Shown: positions 1 through 5,469, counted from the stretch's first letter. The stretch: 6,779 nt of DNA from Clostridia bacterium (GCA_029052615.1 JAIDIR010000176.1:1-6779), one strand, 5' to 3'. Numbers and translations: made by a program. The notes: generated from the sequence alone by a model not told the origin.

Positions 1-31
1 TTCGTCTGTCCGTTACCACGCAAATTTTCAT
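1..31 (-). CDS. Possible 5' end of a divergent gene running off the left edge
   Basis: On the minus strand an ATG at 29-31 opens a frame that stays open to the window edge and reads MKICVVTDRR. The hydrophobic beta-strand-like start followed by a charged turn is a common way for cytosolic alpha/beta enzymes to begin, and the gap to the gene on the other strand (about 83 bases) suits a divergent intergenic region. A weak purine-rich GTAGAG lies just upstream of the ATG. Only ten codons are visible, so no family can be named and the ORF could be chance. Confidence 0.3.
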   Translation of the reverse strand, partial: MKICVVTDRR

Positions 32-114
32 ATACTCTACATACTATTTTTTCAGTGCGAAAAAAGTTACATTTTGGCGTTCTATCCGCGCGGGCGGCGT
101 CATAACTTAAAACT

Positions 115-1557
115 ATGAAAAAGTTAGCGATTTTTGCAGCGGCGGCGCTCACGCTTGCCGCCCTACCTCTGGCAGCCTGCCACAAGCAGCAAACGGACAG
201 GTCGAAGTACGTCATTACGGCGGCTTACGACGAGAACGAACGCACCCTTAAAGGCACTGCGGACTTCACCTATTTCAACTGCACGGACAACGAAATAACC
301 GACCTGCAGTTCAACCTGTGGGGCAACGCATACCGCGAGGGCGCACAGTATAAGCCCCTGACCGAGGCGGACGCCAAGGCGTACTATGCGGGCGCGAGCT
401 ACGGCGGAGAGAGCGTTGAAAAGGTCGAGGGCTGCGCAAGCTGGGAAGTTACGGGCGAGGACGAAAATATCCTTAACGTGACTTTAAACGAGCCGGTATA
501 TCCCGACCAGACCGTTAAAGTCACCATAACATACACGCTCAGTCTGGCGCAGGTAAACCACCGCACGGGCGTTACCGAAAGCACGGTGAATTTAGGCAAT
601 TTCTACCCTACCTTATGCGCCTATTCGCAGGAAGGTTTCGTGCAGACCCCCTACTATAGCTGTGGCGACCCCTTCGTTTCGGAATGTGCCGATTACGATG
701 TTACGCTGACCTTACCCAAGGAATATACGGCGGCGACCAGCGGAAAGCAGGTTGAATGTACCACCGCGGGCGAGGTTACCACGGCGCGCTACGAGCTGAA
801 AAACGCGCGTGACTTTGCCGCCGTTCTATCCGACGAGTTCAAGACGGTAAAGCGCGAGAGCGCGGGCTGCGAGGTAACCTTGTATTACTGCGGCGAAGCC
901 GAGCCCAAGCGCCAGCTTGACGCCGCGTGCGAGAGCCTTGAATATTATTCGGAAACCTTCGGCAAATACGCCTATCCCACCCTGTCCGTAGTGTTCACTC
1001 CCCTTTCGGTAAGCGGTATGGAATACCCCGCGCTTACCATGATTAACAGCGCGCTGGAGGAAACCGACGCGATATATACCATAGCGCACGAAAACGCGCA
1101 CCAGTGGTGGTACGCAATGGTCGGCAGCGACCAGGTCAACTGCGCGTGGCAGGACGAGGGGCTTGCCGATTACTCCACGGTATGCTTCTTTGAAAATTAC
1201 CCCGCCTACGGCTTCACCCGCACGGGCGCTCTCGGCTCGGCAATAAAGGCGTACAGGGCGTACTATTCGGTATACAACCAGATTTTCGGCAAGGCGGACA
1301 CCGCCATGACCAGAAACCTTAAGGACTTTGCAAGCGATTACGAATATATAAATATCGCTTACAACAAGGGCATACTGATGTGCGAATCGGTGCGCACGGC
1401 TATGGGCGACAAGAAGTTTTTCTCCGCGCTGAAAAGCTATTTTGCGGCGAACTGCTTCAAGATTGCAACGCCCGAGGAGCTTATCTCCCACTTCACCGCC
1501 CTGCACGACGTAGAGGGTATATTTATGAGCTATATAGAGGGCAAAGTCGTCATCTGA
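115..1557 (+). CDS. M1-family (gluzincin) zinc metallopeptidase, predicted lipoprotein
   Basis: Predicted membrane-anchored zinc peptidase of the M1 aminopeptidase family, acting outside the cytoplasmic membrane on peptides. The N-terminus has a basic start, a hydrophobic stretch (residues 4-20) and a lipobox ending LAAC with Cys22 as the lipidation site. The zinc motif is HENAH (His325, Glu326, His329) followed after exactly 18 residues by Glu348 in DEGLADY, which is the M1 spacing. The substrate-binding GxMEN element appears as GMEYP (Glu303), and Tyr416 in the AYNKG context matches the transition-state tyrosine. All key residues are present, so activity is likely. At 480 aa it has the N-terminal beta domain and catalytic domain but lacks the long C-terminal helical domain of larger M1 enzymes. 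No clear Shine-Dalgarno sequence precedes the ATG; the start was chosen because the signal peptide begins there. Tandem stops (TGA TAA) close it and a strong terminator follows, so it looks monocistronic. The natural substrate is unknown. Confidence 0.93.
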   Translation: MKKLAIFAAAALTLAALPLAACHKQQTDRSKYVITAAYDENERTLKGTADFTYFNCTDNEITDLQFNLWGNAYREGAQYKPLTEADAKAYYAGASYGGESVEKVEGCASWEVTGEDENILNVTLNEPVYPDQTVKVTITYTLSLAQVNHRTGVTESTVNLGNFYPTLCAYSQEGFVQTPYYSCGDPFVSECADYDVTLTLPKEYTAATSGKQVECTTAGEVTTARYELKNARDFAAVLSDEFKTVKRESAGCEVTLYYCGEAEPKRQLDAACESLEYYSETFGKYAYPTLSVVFTPLSVSGMEYPALTMINSALEETDAIYTIAHENAHQWWYAMVGSDQVNCAWQDEGLADYSTVCFFENYPAYGFTRTGALGSAIKAYRAYYSVYNQIFGKADTAMTRNLKDFASDYEYINIAYNKGILMCESVRTAMGDKKFFSALKSYFAANCFKIATPEELISHFTALHDVEGIFMSYIEGKVVI

Positions 1558-1582
1558 TAAAAACCGCAAGGACTATTTATAC

Positions 1583-1614
1583 GCCGCCGCGCACACCGTG
1601 CGCGGCGGCTTTTT
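1583..1614 (+). terminator. Intrinsic terminator of the M1 peptidase gene
   Basis: A perfect 12-bp GC-rich stem (1583-1594 with 1598-1609) and a 3-base ACC loop are followed by TTTTT. It lies 26 bases after the M1 peptidase stop codon and separates that gene from the corA promoter. Confidence 0.93.
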
Positions 1615-1629
1615 ATCGATAAAAATCAG

Positions 1630-1658
1630 TTGCAAACGGCGGTAACATAGATTATAAT
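1630..1658 (+). promoter_or_regulatory. Sigma-A type promoter of the corA-fmdB unit
   Basis: A -35 box TTGCAA (1630-1635), a 17-base spacer and a perfect -10 box TATAAT (1653-1658) are seen. The expected start of transcription near 1665 gives a leader of only about 12 bases before the ATG at 1677, just enough to hold the GGAAAG at 1666-1671. Confidence 0.8.
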
Positions 1659-1676
1659 GTTTATTGGAAAGTTGTT

Positions 1677-2669
1677 ATGGTTAAATACTTTATCGCGGGC
1701 GAAAACGCAGCGCTTGTGCAGAGCGAAGAATACGTGCCCCTTTGCTGGGTAGATATGGTAAGCCCCACCGACGGCGAGGTGGAAAAGGTTGCCGCGCAGA
1801 CGGGCATACCCGAGGATATGATTAAAGCCGCCCTCGACGAGGAGGAAAGGGCGCGTACGGAATTCGACGAGGACTGTTCGCTGTTCGTCGTCGACTGTCC
1901 CATCATAGAGGAAAGCGACGCGGGCGACTCCTATTCCACCCTGCCCCTTGCGGTCATATACAATCAAAACTGTATTATGACGGTCTGCTTAAAGGGCAAC
2001 CCCGTTTTAAAGGACTTCATTACGGGGCGCACCAAGGTCAAGTGCGACGACCCCGTGCAGTTTATTTTAAACTTTATGCTGGGCAACGCCAAGCGTTTTT
2101 TATACTGTCTTAAGCAGATTGACAGGCGCAGCCAGCGCGTTCAGGCGGAGCTGGGCACCAAGCTGAAAAACGACGACATTTTACAGCTTTTGGAGCTTGA
2201 AAATTCGCTCGTTTACTTTTCGACTTCATTAAACTCCAACGCCAAGGTGCACGAAAAGCTTGCAAAGGTCGGGCACGTTACCGCGCGCGAGGACTATTAC
2301 GATATATACGACGACCTCGTAATCGAGTGCAACCAGGCGATAGAAATGTGTAAAATATATAAAGACACGCTCACCGTTTCGATGGACGCCTACGGTTCGG
2401 TAATTTCCAACAACGCCAACGACTCGATGAAAAAGCTTACCATTATCACCATTCTGCTTGCCATTCCCACCATGATTGCGGGCTTCTGGGGTATGAATAT
2501 GCCCGTGCCCTTTCAGGCGTTCCACGGCGAAACCTCTACCGTATGGTTCTGGGTGGTGATTGCGGGCGCGCTCGCACTGACGGCGGCAATAGCCGTGATA
2601 ATGCTTAAATCCAAGCCGATTGCAAAGCGCAAAGCCAAAAGGCAGAAAAAAAACAGGAAGAAAAAATAA
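1677..2669 (+). CDS. corA: CorA-family magnesium/divalent cation transporter
   Basis: Membrane channel of the CorA metal ion transporter family, expected to form a pentamer in the cytoplasmic membrane and to import Mg2+ (some members carry Co2+, Ni2+ or Zn2+). The first 250 residues form the acidic cytosolic domain with long charged helices. Two transmembrane helices follow at the C-terminus, about residues 254-272 and 289-310, with the diagnostic GMN signature (Gly272-Met273-Asn274) at the end of the first, in the context GFWGMNMPVPFQ. The length of 330 aa is normal. The last 20 residues are very rich in Lys and Arg, consistent with a cytosolic tail next to the membrane. The start is supported by the promoter at 1630-1658 and a GGAAAG 5 bases upstream. 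The fmdB-like gene begins one base after the stop codon, so both are co-transcribed. No Mg2+-sensing leader is possible because the predicted leader is so short. Which metal it prefers cannot be told from sequence. Confidence 0.92.
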   Translation: MVKYFIAGENAALVQSEEYVPLCWVDMVSPTDGEVEKVAAQTGIPEDMIKAALDEEERARTEFDEDCSLFVVDCPIIEESDAGDSYSTLPLAVIYNQNCIMTVCLKGNPVLKDFITGRTKVKCDDPVQFILNFMLGNAKRFLYCLKQIDRRSQRVQAELGTKLKNDDILQLLELENSLVYFSTSLNSNAKVHEKLAKVGHVTAREDYYDIYDDLVIECNQAIEMCKIYKDTLTVSMDAYGSVISNNANDSMKKLTIITILLAIPTMIAGFWGMNMPVPFQAFHGETSTVWFWVVIAGALALTAAIAVIMLKSKPIAKRKAKRQKKNRKKK

Positions 2670-2670
2670 T

Positions 2671-2868
2671 ATGCCCATTTTGCAATACCGCTGCCCCGCG
2701 TGCGGCAAACAGTTTGAAGAGCTGGTAAAGAAATACACCGACCAGGTTAAATGCCCCGACTGCGGCGTGTCGGCGGAAAGGTCGTTCTGCGGCGAAATGT
2801 TCACCGCGACCGGCAAGCAGACGAAAAAATGCAGCGGCAACTGCAAGACCTGCGGCGGCTGCAGGTGA
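2671..2868 (+). CDS. FmdB-type small zinc-ribbon protein
   Basis: A 65-aa protein starting MPILQYRCPACGKQFE, matching the usual N-terminus of FmdB/CxxC_CxxC-SSSS family proteins (MPIYEYRC..CG). Two zinc knuckles, Cys8-x2-Cys11 and Cys28-x2-Cys31, form a ribbon expected to bind one Zn2+. The family was named from a putative regulator in formamidase/amidase operons, but the function of most members is unknown. The start at 2671 is preferred over an upstream in-frame ATG at 2620 because the family begins at MPI and because AGGAAG (2655-2660) sits 10 bases before it. The gene starts one base after the corA stop, so translation is probably coupled. An oddity is the C-terminal tail with four more cysteines (Cys54, Cys58, Cys61, Cys64) in CSGNCKTCGGC, which could bind a second metal ion. 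Confidence 0.85.
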   Translation: MPILQYRCPACGKQFEELVKKYTDQVKCPDCGVSAERSFCGEMFTATGKQTKKCSGNCKTCGGCR

Positions 2869-2918
2869 GGCGGGTGCCCCGCAGGCATATCCTTTAATTG
2901 CTTTTGCATAGCTCAGGC

Positions 2919-2947
2919 TTGTCACAGCAAAGCGTTAAAAATAAAAC
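2919..2947 (+). promoter_or_regulatory. Weak candidate promoter upstream of the 3024 gene
   Basis: TTGTCA (2919-2924), a 17-base spacer and TAAAAC (2942-2947) give a partial sigma-A match. It is the best candidate in the 155-base gap, but the region is AT-rich and chance matches are likely. If used, transcription would begin near 2954 and pass through the hairpin at 2991-3016 before reaching the ATG. Confidence 0.25.
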
Positions 2948-2990
2948 GGTTAAAAATTTAATGAATAAATAAATCCGAAGCGGTCAATAA

Positions 2991-3023
2991 CCCTTCCGTA
3001 AGAAATTACGGGAGGGCTTTTTT
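2991..3023 (+). terminator. Terminator-like hairpin that overlaps the ribosome binding site of the next gene
   Basis: An 11-bp stem (2991-3001 with 3006-3016, one G-U pair) closed by a GAAA tetraloop is followed by C and six T. By shape it is a good intrinsic terminator for the corA-fmdB transcript, although it lies 122 bases after that operon's last stop codon. Its 3' arm contains GGGAGG (3011-3015 core), which is the only Shine-Dalgarno sequence for the ATG at 3024, and the T run directly abuts that ATG. It could therefore act as an attenuator that blocks both transcription and translation. Confidence 0.75.
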
Positions 3024-3458
3024 ATGCGGAAAATGCGCACGGCAACGGTTATAGCGTTGACTTTGGCGGCGGCGCTCGTTTTATTGCTTTCGCTTACAGT
3101 CCTTCCCAAAAGGCTTGCGTTCAGCGGCGGCGACAGCTATTGCTTCTACCTTGGCGACACCTCCAAGAACTGCCGTGTGGTGGACGCGAACCGCGAAACC
3201 GCCGCGCTTAAAAGGCTGACCTTGAGCGGCGTGTGCGGCGAAAGCGCAACCTTTTCCACCCTTGACGTGCAGGCGTTTATTCAAAGCGTGGGCGGCGAAA
3301 TACTGTTTACCGAGGAGATGAGCGACAGCGTAAATTATTATTGCAGCGCGCGCCTGCCCTACTCGGTCACACTGTACGGACAGACGGTAAACCTGCACGT
3401 ATGCGTGAAGGACGGCGGCGTTACGGTCGCCTCCCCCATCATATTCGGCGGGTACTGA
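3024..3458 (+). CDS. Small exported/membrane-anchored protein, possibly YwmB-like
   Basis: 144-aa protein with an uncleaved-looking signal or anchor helix (about residues 6-27, rich in Ala, Leu and Val) and a roughly 115-residue extracytoplasmic domain. The C-terminal part has a pattern of short beta strands ending GVTVASPIIFGGY, preceded by GQTVNLHVCV. This resembles, from memory, the C-terminus of YwmB (TATA-box-binding-like fold, DUF1779), a secreted protein often found near sporulation or murein genes in Bacillota; the match is tentative. The protein is shorter than B. subtilis YwmB, so it may lack the N-terminal half. There are several cysteines (such as those in YCFYL, KNC, GVCG, YYC and HVCV). 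The start at 3024 is chosen because GGAGG lies 8 bases upstream; the next Met at 3033 would be too far. The SpoIIQ-like gene follows 95 bases downstream. Confidence 0.7.
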   Translation: MRKMRTATVIALTLAAALVLLLSLTVLPKRLAFSGGDSYCFYLGDTSKNCRVVDANRETAALKRLTLSGVCGESATFSTLDVQAFIQSVGGEILFTEEMSDSVNYYCSARLPYSVTLYGQTVNLHVCVKDGGVTVASPIIFGGY

Positions 3459-3479
3459 AAAAAAATTTTTAAAGGCTTT

Positions 3480-3507
3480 GTATAAGTTTTGAAGTTAGGG
3501 CAATAAT
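3480..3507 (+). promoter_or_regulatory. Candidate sigma-F type (forespore) promoter of the M23 gene
   Basis: GTATA (3480-3484) is followed after 14 bases by GGCAATAAT (3499-3507). This fits the known B. subtilis sigma-F pattern, a -35 of GYATA type and a -10 of GGNNANANT type, at roughly standard spacing. In sigma-A register it reads TGTATA-17-AATAAT, which is poor, so a sporulation sigma factor is the better explanation. spoIIQ is a classic sigma-F gene, so position and identity agree. Confidence 0.5.
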
Positions 3508-3553
3508 CAAGCCACAAGCTGAAAATAAATTAAATTTTTAAAGGAGATTAAAA

Positions 3554-4228
3554 ATGAGCGAAGAAAAGAAAACACGTAAGAAGAAACTCTTATTCAGATA
3601 TCTGATTTTAGCGGCGTGCATTTTAGTAGTTGCGGCTATAACCGTAACCGTGGTATTTGCGGCGAACGACTGGTTCAGGGGCGACATTACCATTGACGAC
3701 GTTCTGGACAAGCCCAAGCCTAGCAATCCCGGCAACACGGATAACCCCGGCAACGACGACCCCGGTAACGAGGACCCCGGCAACGACGAGCCTCAAAAGC
3801 CCACCGGTAGCGAATCGACGTTTGCTCTGCCCGTATCGAATATGAACGTTATCAACGTATTCGAATTCGGCAGGGACGTATCCCTGGGACACTGGCACTT
3901 CCACACCGGTCTGGATATGGCTGCCAACGTCGGCACATCGGTAGTTGCCTGCCTTGACGGCACGGTTGAAGACGTAGTGGTAAAAGACAAGCTTGACGGC
4001 ACCACCGTTACCATTCAGCACGCGAACGGCTTAAAGACTGTGTACTCCTATATCGACGTTAAGGAAGGTCTTAAGAAGGGCGACAAGGTTAAGCGCGGCG
4101 ACGTTATAGGCACCGTGTCCGAACCCGACGGCGCCGAGTTCAAGCAGGAAGCGCACCTGCACTTCGAAGTAATCGAAAACGGCGAAAAGAAGGACCCCGC
4201 AACCTTCCTCGACATTGCGGAAAAGTAA
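3554..4228 (+). CDS. spoIIQ: SpoIIQ-like membrane-anchored M23/LytM-domain protein
   Basis: Bitopic protein with a basic cytosolic start (residues 1-16), one transmembrane helix (about 17-37), a spacer with a PGN repeat (residues 58-80) and an extracytoplasmic M23 domain (about 88-220). M23 ligands are present: His117-x3-Asp121 in HTGLD and His201-x-His203 in HLHFEV. The usual catalytic His of the YxHL motif is replaced by Tyr166 (VYSYID). Loss of part of the active site, a single N-terminal helix and the acidic segment before HLHFEV are typical of SpoIIQ, the forespore protein that binds SpoIIIAH across the intermembrane space during engulfment, so the role may be structural rather than hydrolytic. 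AAGGAG (3541-3546) lies 7 bases before the ATG. A sigma-F-like promoter upstream and a terminator downstream suggest a single-gene unit. The alternative is a vegetative M23 endopeptidase of another subfamily; SpoIIIAH is not in the window to confirm the assignment. Confidence 0.82.
   Translation: MSEEKKTRKKKLLFRYLILAACILVVAAITVTVVFAANDWFRGDITIDDVLDKPKPSNPGNTDNPGNDDPGNEDPGNDEPQKPTGSESTFALPVSNMNVINVFEFGRDVSLGHWHFHTGLDMAANVGTSVVACLDGTVEDVVVKDKLDGTTVTIQHANGLKTVYSYIDVKEGLKKGDKVKRGDVIGTVSEPDGAEFKQEAHLHFEVIENGEKKDPATFLDIAEK
3725..3793 (+). repeat. In-frame PGN tandem repeat in the M23 linker
   Basis: Four PGN units (starting at residues 59, 65, 70 and 75) lie in an acidic Asn/Asp/Gly/Pro linker. 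At DNA level the last three are a near-perfect 15-base repeat built on CCCCGGCAACGACGA. It is likely a flexible periplasm-facing spacer whose copy number could vary by slippage without breaking the frame. Confidence 0.75.
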
Positions 4229-4250
4229 TTATCCCTCCCCCTATCAAAAA

Positions 4251-4282
4251 GCCCCGCAAGGCGTATGCCTGCGGGGCTTTTT
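4251..4282 (+). terminator. Strong terminator of the M23 gene
   Basis: The left arm GCCCCGCAAGGC (4251-4262) pairs with GCCTGCGGGGC (4267-4277) across a GTAT loop, with one bulged A, followed by TTTTT. Five A residues precede the stem, so it could also work for minus-strand transcription. It starts 22 bases after the stop codon. Confidence 0.92.
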
Positions 4283-4449
4283 AATTGCGCCGCCCGCGAG
4301 TGTTAAAAACTTTAATTTTTTGTGAATTATGATAATTTATCACAACTATTAAAATTTTATCAGAAAATATAACGTATTTTATAGTAACTTTCATATAAAT
4401 ATGTTACAAACTAACACTTTTAAAAATTTCAAATTTTTTATAAATGTTA
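4283..4449. other. AT-rich non-coding stretch with two spaced inverted repeats
   Basis: No convincing gene is seen on either strand. After a short GC-rich remnant the sequence is strongly AT-rich. Two dyads with the same 14-base spacer are present: TTGTGA (4320-4325) with TCACAA (4340-4345), and GTAAC (4384-4388) with GTTAC (4403-4407). AGTGTTA (4299-4305) also has its complement TAACACT at 4412-4418. They lie about 150 and 90 bases upstream of the predicted transcription start near 4485 and could be regulator binding sites or UP-like DNA. In such AT-rich DNA some dyads arise by chance. Confidence 0.35.
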
Positions 4450-4478
4450 TTGACTGACATTATTTAAAGTGCTATACT
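4450..4478 (+). promoter_or_regulatory. Near-consensus sigma-A promoter of the 31-codon ORF
   Basis: TTGACT (4450-4455), a 17-base spacer and TATACT (4473-4478), in AT-rich surroundings. Expected start near 4485, giving a leader of about 92 bases before the ATG at 4577. It is one of the best promoters in the window by match to consensus. Confidence 0.8.
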
Positions 4479-4484
4479 GCTTGC

Positions 4485-4576
4485 AAATCAGGAAAAAACC
4501 TGACGGCAAACTAAAAAAACAAAGCGGCTTACCGGAAAAGATAAGCGCCGCTAAAAACTTACGGGAGGTAAGATAT
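4485..4576 (+). promoter_or_regulatory. Structured 5' leader of the 31-codon ORF, possible cis-regulatory RNA
   Basis: Three hairpins can be drawn: TCAGG/CCTGA with an A6 loop (4488-4503); AGCGGC/GCCGCT (4523-4528 with 4547-4552) with a TTA/TAA extension; and CTTAC/GTAAG (4558-4562 with 4568-4572), whose loop carries the Shine-Dalgarno sequence (GGAGG, 4564-4568). An imperfect copy of the last left arm, CTTACCGGA at 4528-4536 against CTTACGGGA at 4558-4566, can pair instead with GGTAAG (4567-4572) and cover part of the ribosome binding site. That pairing excludes the second and third hairpins, the arrangement expected of a translational switch. It does not match any riboswitch class whose consensus I can recall. 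Confidence 0.4.
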
Positions 4577-4672
4577 ATGTTTATTTACGATAGTCTGAAC
4601 TATCTGCAAGAGGAAAACGAGGAGCTGGGTGTAAACGCACTTTCCTACGTCGTCCTGTCCTGCGCAAGATAA
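4577..4672 (+). CDS. 31-aa peptide of unknown function
   Basis: Short ORF reading MFIYDSLNYLQEENEELG, then a more hydrophobic end finishing SYVVLSCAR. It has a strong Shine-Dalgarno sequence (GGGAGG, 8 bases before ATG), its own near-consensus promoter and leader, and its own terminator 44 bases after the stop. A longer frame in the same phase opens with GTG at 4469, but that codon lies within the promoter spacer, so 4577 is the true start. The first half is acidic (EENEE) and amphipathic; one cysteine lies three residues from the C-terminus. There is no signal peptide or transmembrane helix. I do not recognise it. It could be a leader peptide, a peptide signal or modification precursor, or a small regulatory protein; it has no run of one amino acid typical of an amino-acid attenuator. 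Confidence 0.6.
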   Translation: MFIYDSLNYLQEENEELGVNALSYVVLSCAR

Positions 4673-4716
4673 TTTAACGAACACAAAAGAAAAAGTATGA
4701 TATGAGAGAATTAGGT

Positions 4717-4757
4717 GCCGTCCGCGCGCATTGCCGCGCGGACGGCATTATTTATTT
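4717..4757 (+). terminator. Terminator after the 31-codon ORF
   Basis: A perfect 12-bp GC-rich stem (4717-4728 with 4735-4746; T4716-A4747 can extend it) with a 6-base loop is followed by ATTATTTATTT. The tail is T-rich but interrupted by A, so some read-through into the membrane-protein genes is possible. The -35 box of the next promoter starts in the last bases of this tail. Confidence 0.82.
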
Positions 4758-4784
4758 GACTTTCGGCAAAATTTGATTTATTAT
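4756..4784 (+). promoter_or_regulatory. Sigma-A promoter of the paralogous membrane-protein pair
   Basis: TTGACT (4756-4761), a 17-base spacer and TATTAT (4779-4784) form a near-consensus promoter. Transcription would begin around 4791, only about four bases before the ATG at 4795, so the mRNA would be leaderless or nearly so. Confidence 0.65.
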
Positions 4785-4794
4785 ACGAATTGAG

Positions 4795-5469
4795 ATGATT
4801 AAGTTCGACAGCGCTAAAACAGCCTCCGCATTGGCGCGACGCGTAATATACAGAAGCATAAGCATAGTGTTCTCTGTCGCGCTGATAATATACGGCGTAA
4901 TTTTTGCGACATGTTCCAAATACGCCGGAAATAATTGGGAATTGTATTTGACATTTCTGTGCGTCTATATAATGGCGATACTGTCGTTTGTTTTCTTCCT
5001 GATTTTTTTCGGCGCCAAACCCGCCAGGGAGCTGAACCATCTCGTCTGCACGACCATTGCCGACGGATTTTATGAAAGAGAGGATATTTTAAAGGGAAGC
5101 AATATCCGCTTCACCGTCGTCTATTCGGGCGATACGCTTACACTTTCGCGCGAAGGCTACACGGGCGAAATTATCATATCCCCCGCCTCCTTTAAGGACG
5201 GAAAATCGGTTGCGGACGGCGGAGCGGAAATATCGTTCGATTTGTCCGCACTCAAAGCCGCGCCGTCGGTCTACTCCTCCACGGGCGAAAAGCTTTTACA
5301 GTTTTTGCAGGCTTATTACCTTGTAAACGCGCAAAAACTCAACGCGGACAGCGTTACCGTAACCGACGCTACGGGCGGCGCACCGCGCGAAATAACTATC
5401 GTTGCAAACGGCAATCCCGTCGGCACGGACGGAAATTACTATATTAAAAGAGGGCTTATAAATGATTGA
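4795..5469 (+). CDS. Two-helix membrane protein of unknown family, first of a paralogous pair
   Basis: 224-aa protein with a short basic N-terminus, two transmembrane helices (about residues 21-41 and 50-73) and a cytosolic or extracytoplasmic C-terminal domain of about 150 residues. Basic residues before helix 1 and after helix 2 (AKPARE) suggest that both ends are in the cytoplasm. The C-terminal domain begins with a segment like DGFYEREDILKG and then strand-like repeats, and ends YYIKRGLIND. The next gene aligns along its whole length, including the N-terminal MI, the Trp between the helices, the GF..L.G element and the final FYI.G.LN, so the two are divergent tandem duplicates. That alignment supports the ATG at 4795 even though the ribosome binding site is poor (only GAG adjacent). 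I do not recognise the family; the second part loosely recalls bacterial PH-like or YcxB-type membrane-bound domains, but this is a guess. Confidence 0.8.
   Translation: MIKFDSAKTASALARRVIYRSISIVFSVALIIYGVIFATCSKYAGNNWELYLTFLCVYIMAILSFVFFLIFFGAKPARELNHLVCTTIADGFYEREDILKGSNIRFTVVYSGDTLTLSREGYTGEIIISPASFKDGKSVADGGAEISFDLSALKAAPSVYSSTGEKLLQFLQAYYLVNAQKLNADSVTVTDATGGAPREITIVANGNPVGTDGNYYIKRGLIND

Noticed and set aside
826..1569. A long 247-codon frame on the minus strand opposite the M1 peptidase.
   Set aside because: It is a shadow of the peptidase gene, whose zinc motif and spacing leave no doubt about the coding strand; the antisense product matches nothing.
2620..2670. Longer version of the zinc-ribbon gene beginning at 2620 inside corA.
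   Set aside because: The extra residues are only the out-of-frame reading of the Lys-rich corA tail, and the FmdB family starts at MPI.
2870..2882. Small hairpin GCGGG-TGC-CCCGC just after the fmdB stop codon.
   Set aside because: The stem is only 5 bp and is not followed by a T run, so I do not call it a terminator.
3725..3793. The short tandem repeat as a CRISPR-like array.
   Set aside because: The units are in-frame 15-base repeats encoding a PGN linker within the M23 gene, with no spacers.
4281..4394. A 37-codon minus-strand ORF (MKVTIKYVIF...) in the AT-rich gap.
   Set aside because: It has no ribosome binding site, and its composition is simply that of AT-rich non-coding DNA; it also runs into the M23 terminator.
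4469..4576. A 67-codon version of the small ORF starting with GTG at 4469.
   Set aside because: The start codon lies in the spacer of the TTGACT/TATACT promoter, so it would not be in the transcript; a strong ribosome binding site favours ATG at 4577.
4485..4576. Possible match of the leader to c-di-GMP-I, preQ1 or ZTP riboswitches because of GACGGCAAAC and CTAAAAAA elements.
   Set aside because: The conserved core motifs and helix order of those classes, as I recall them, are not present; the resemblance is limited to short A-rich words.
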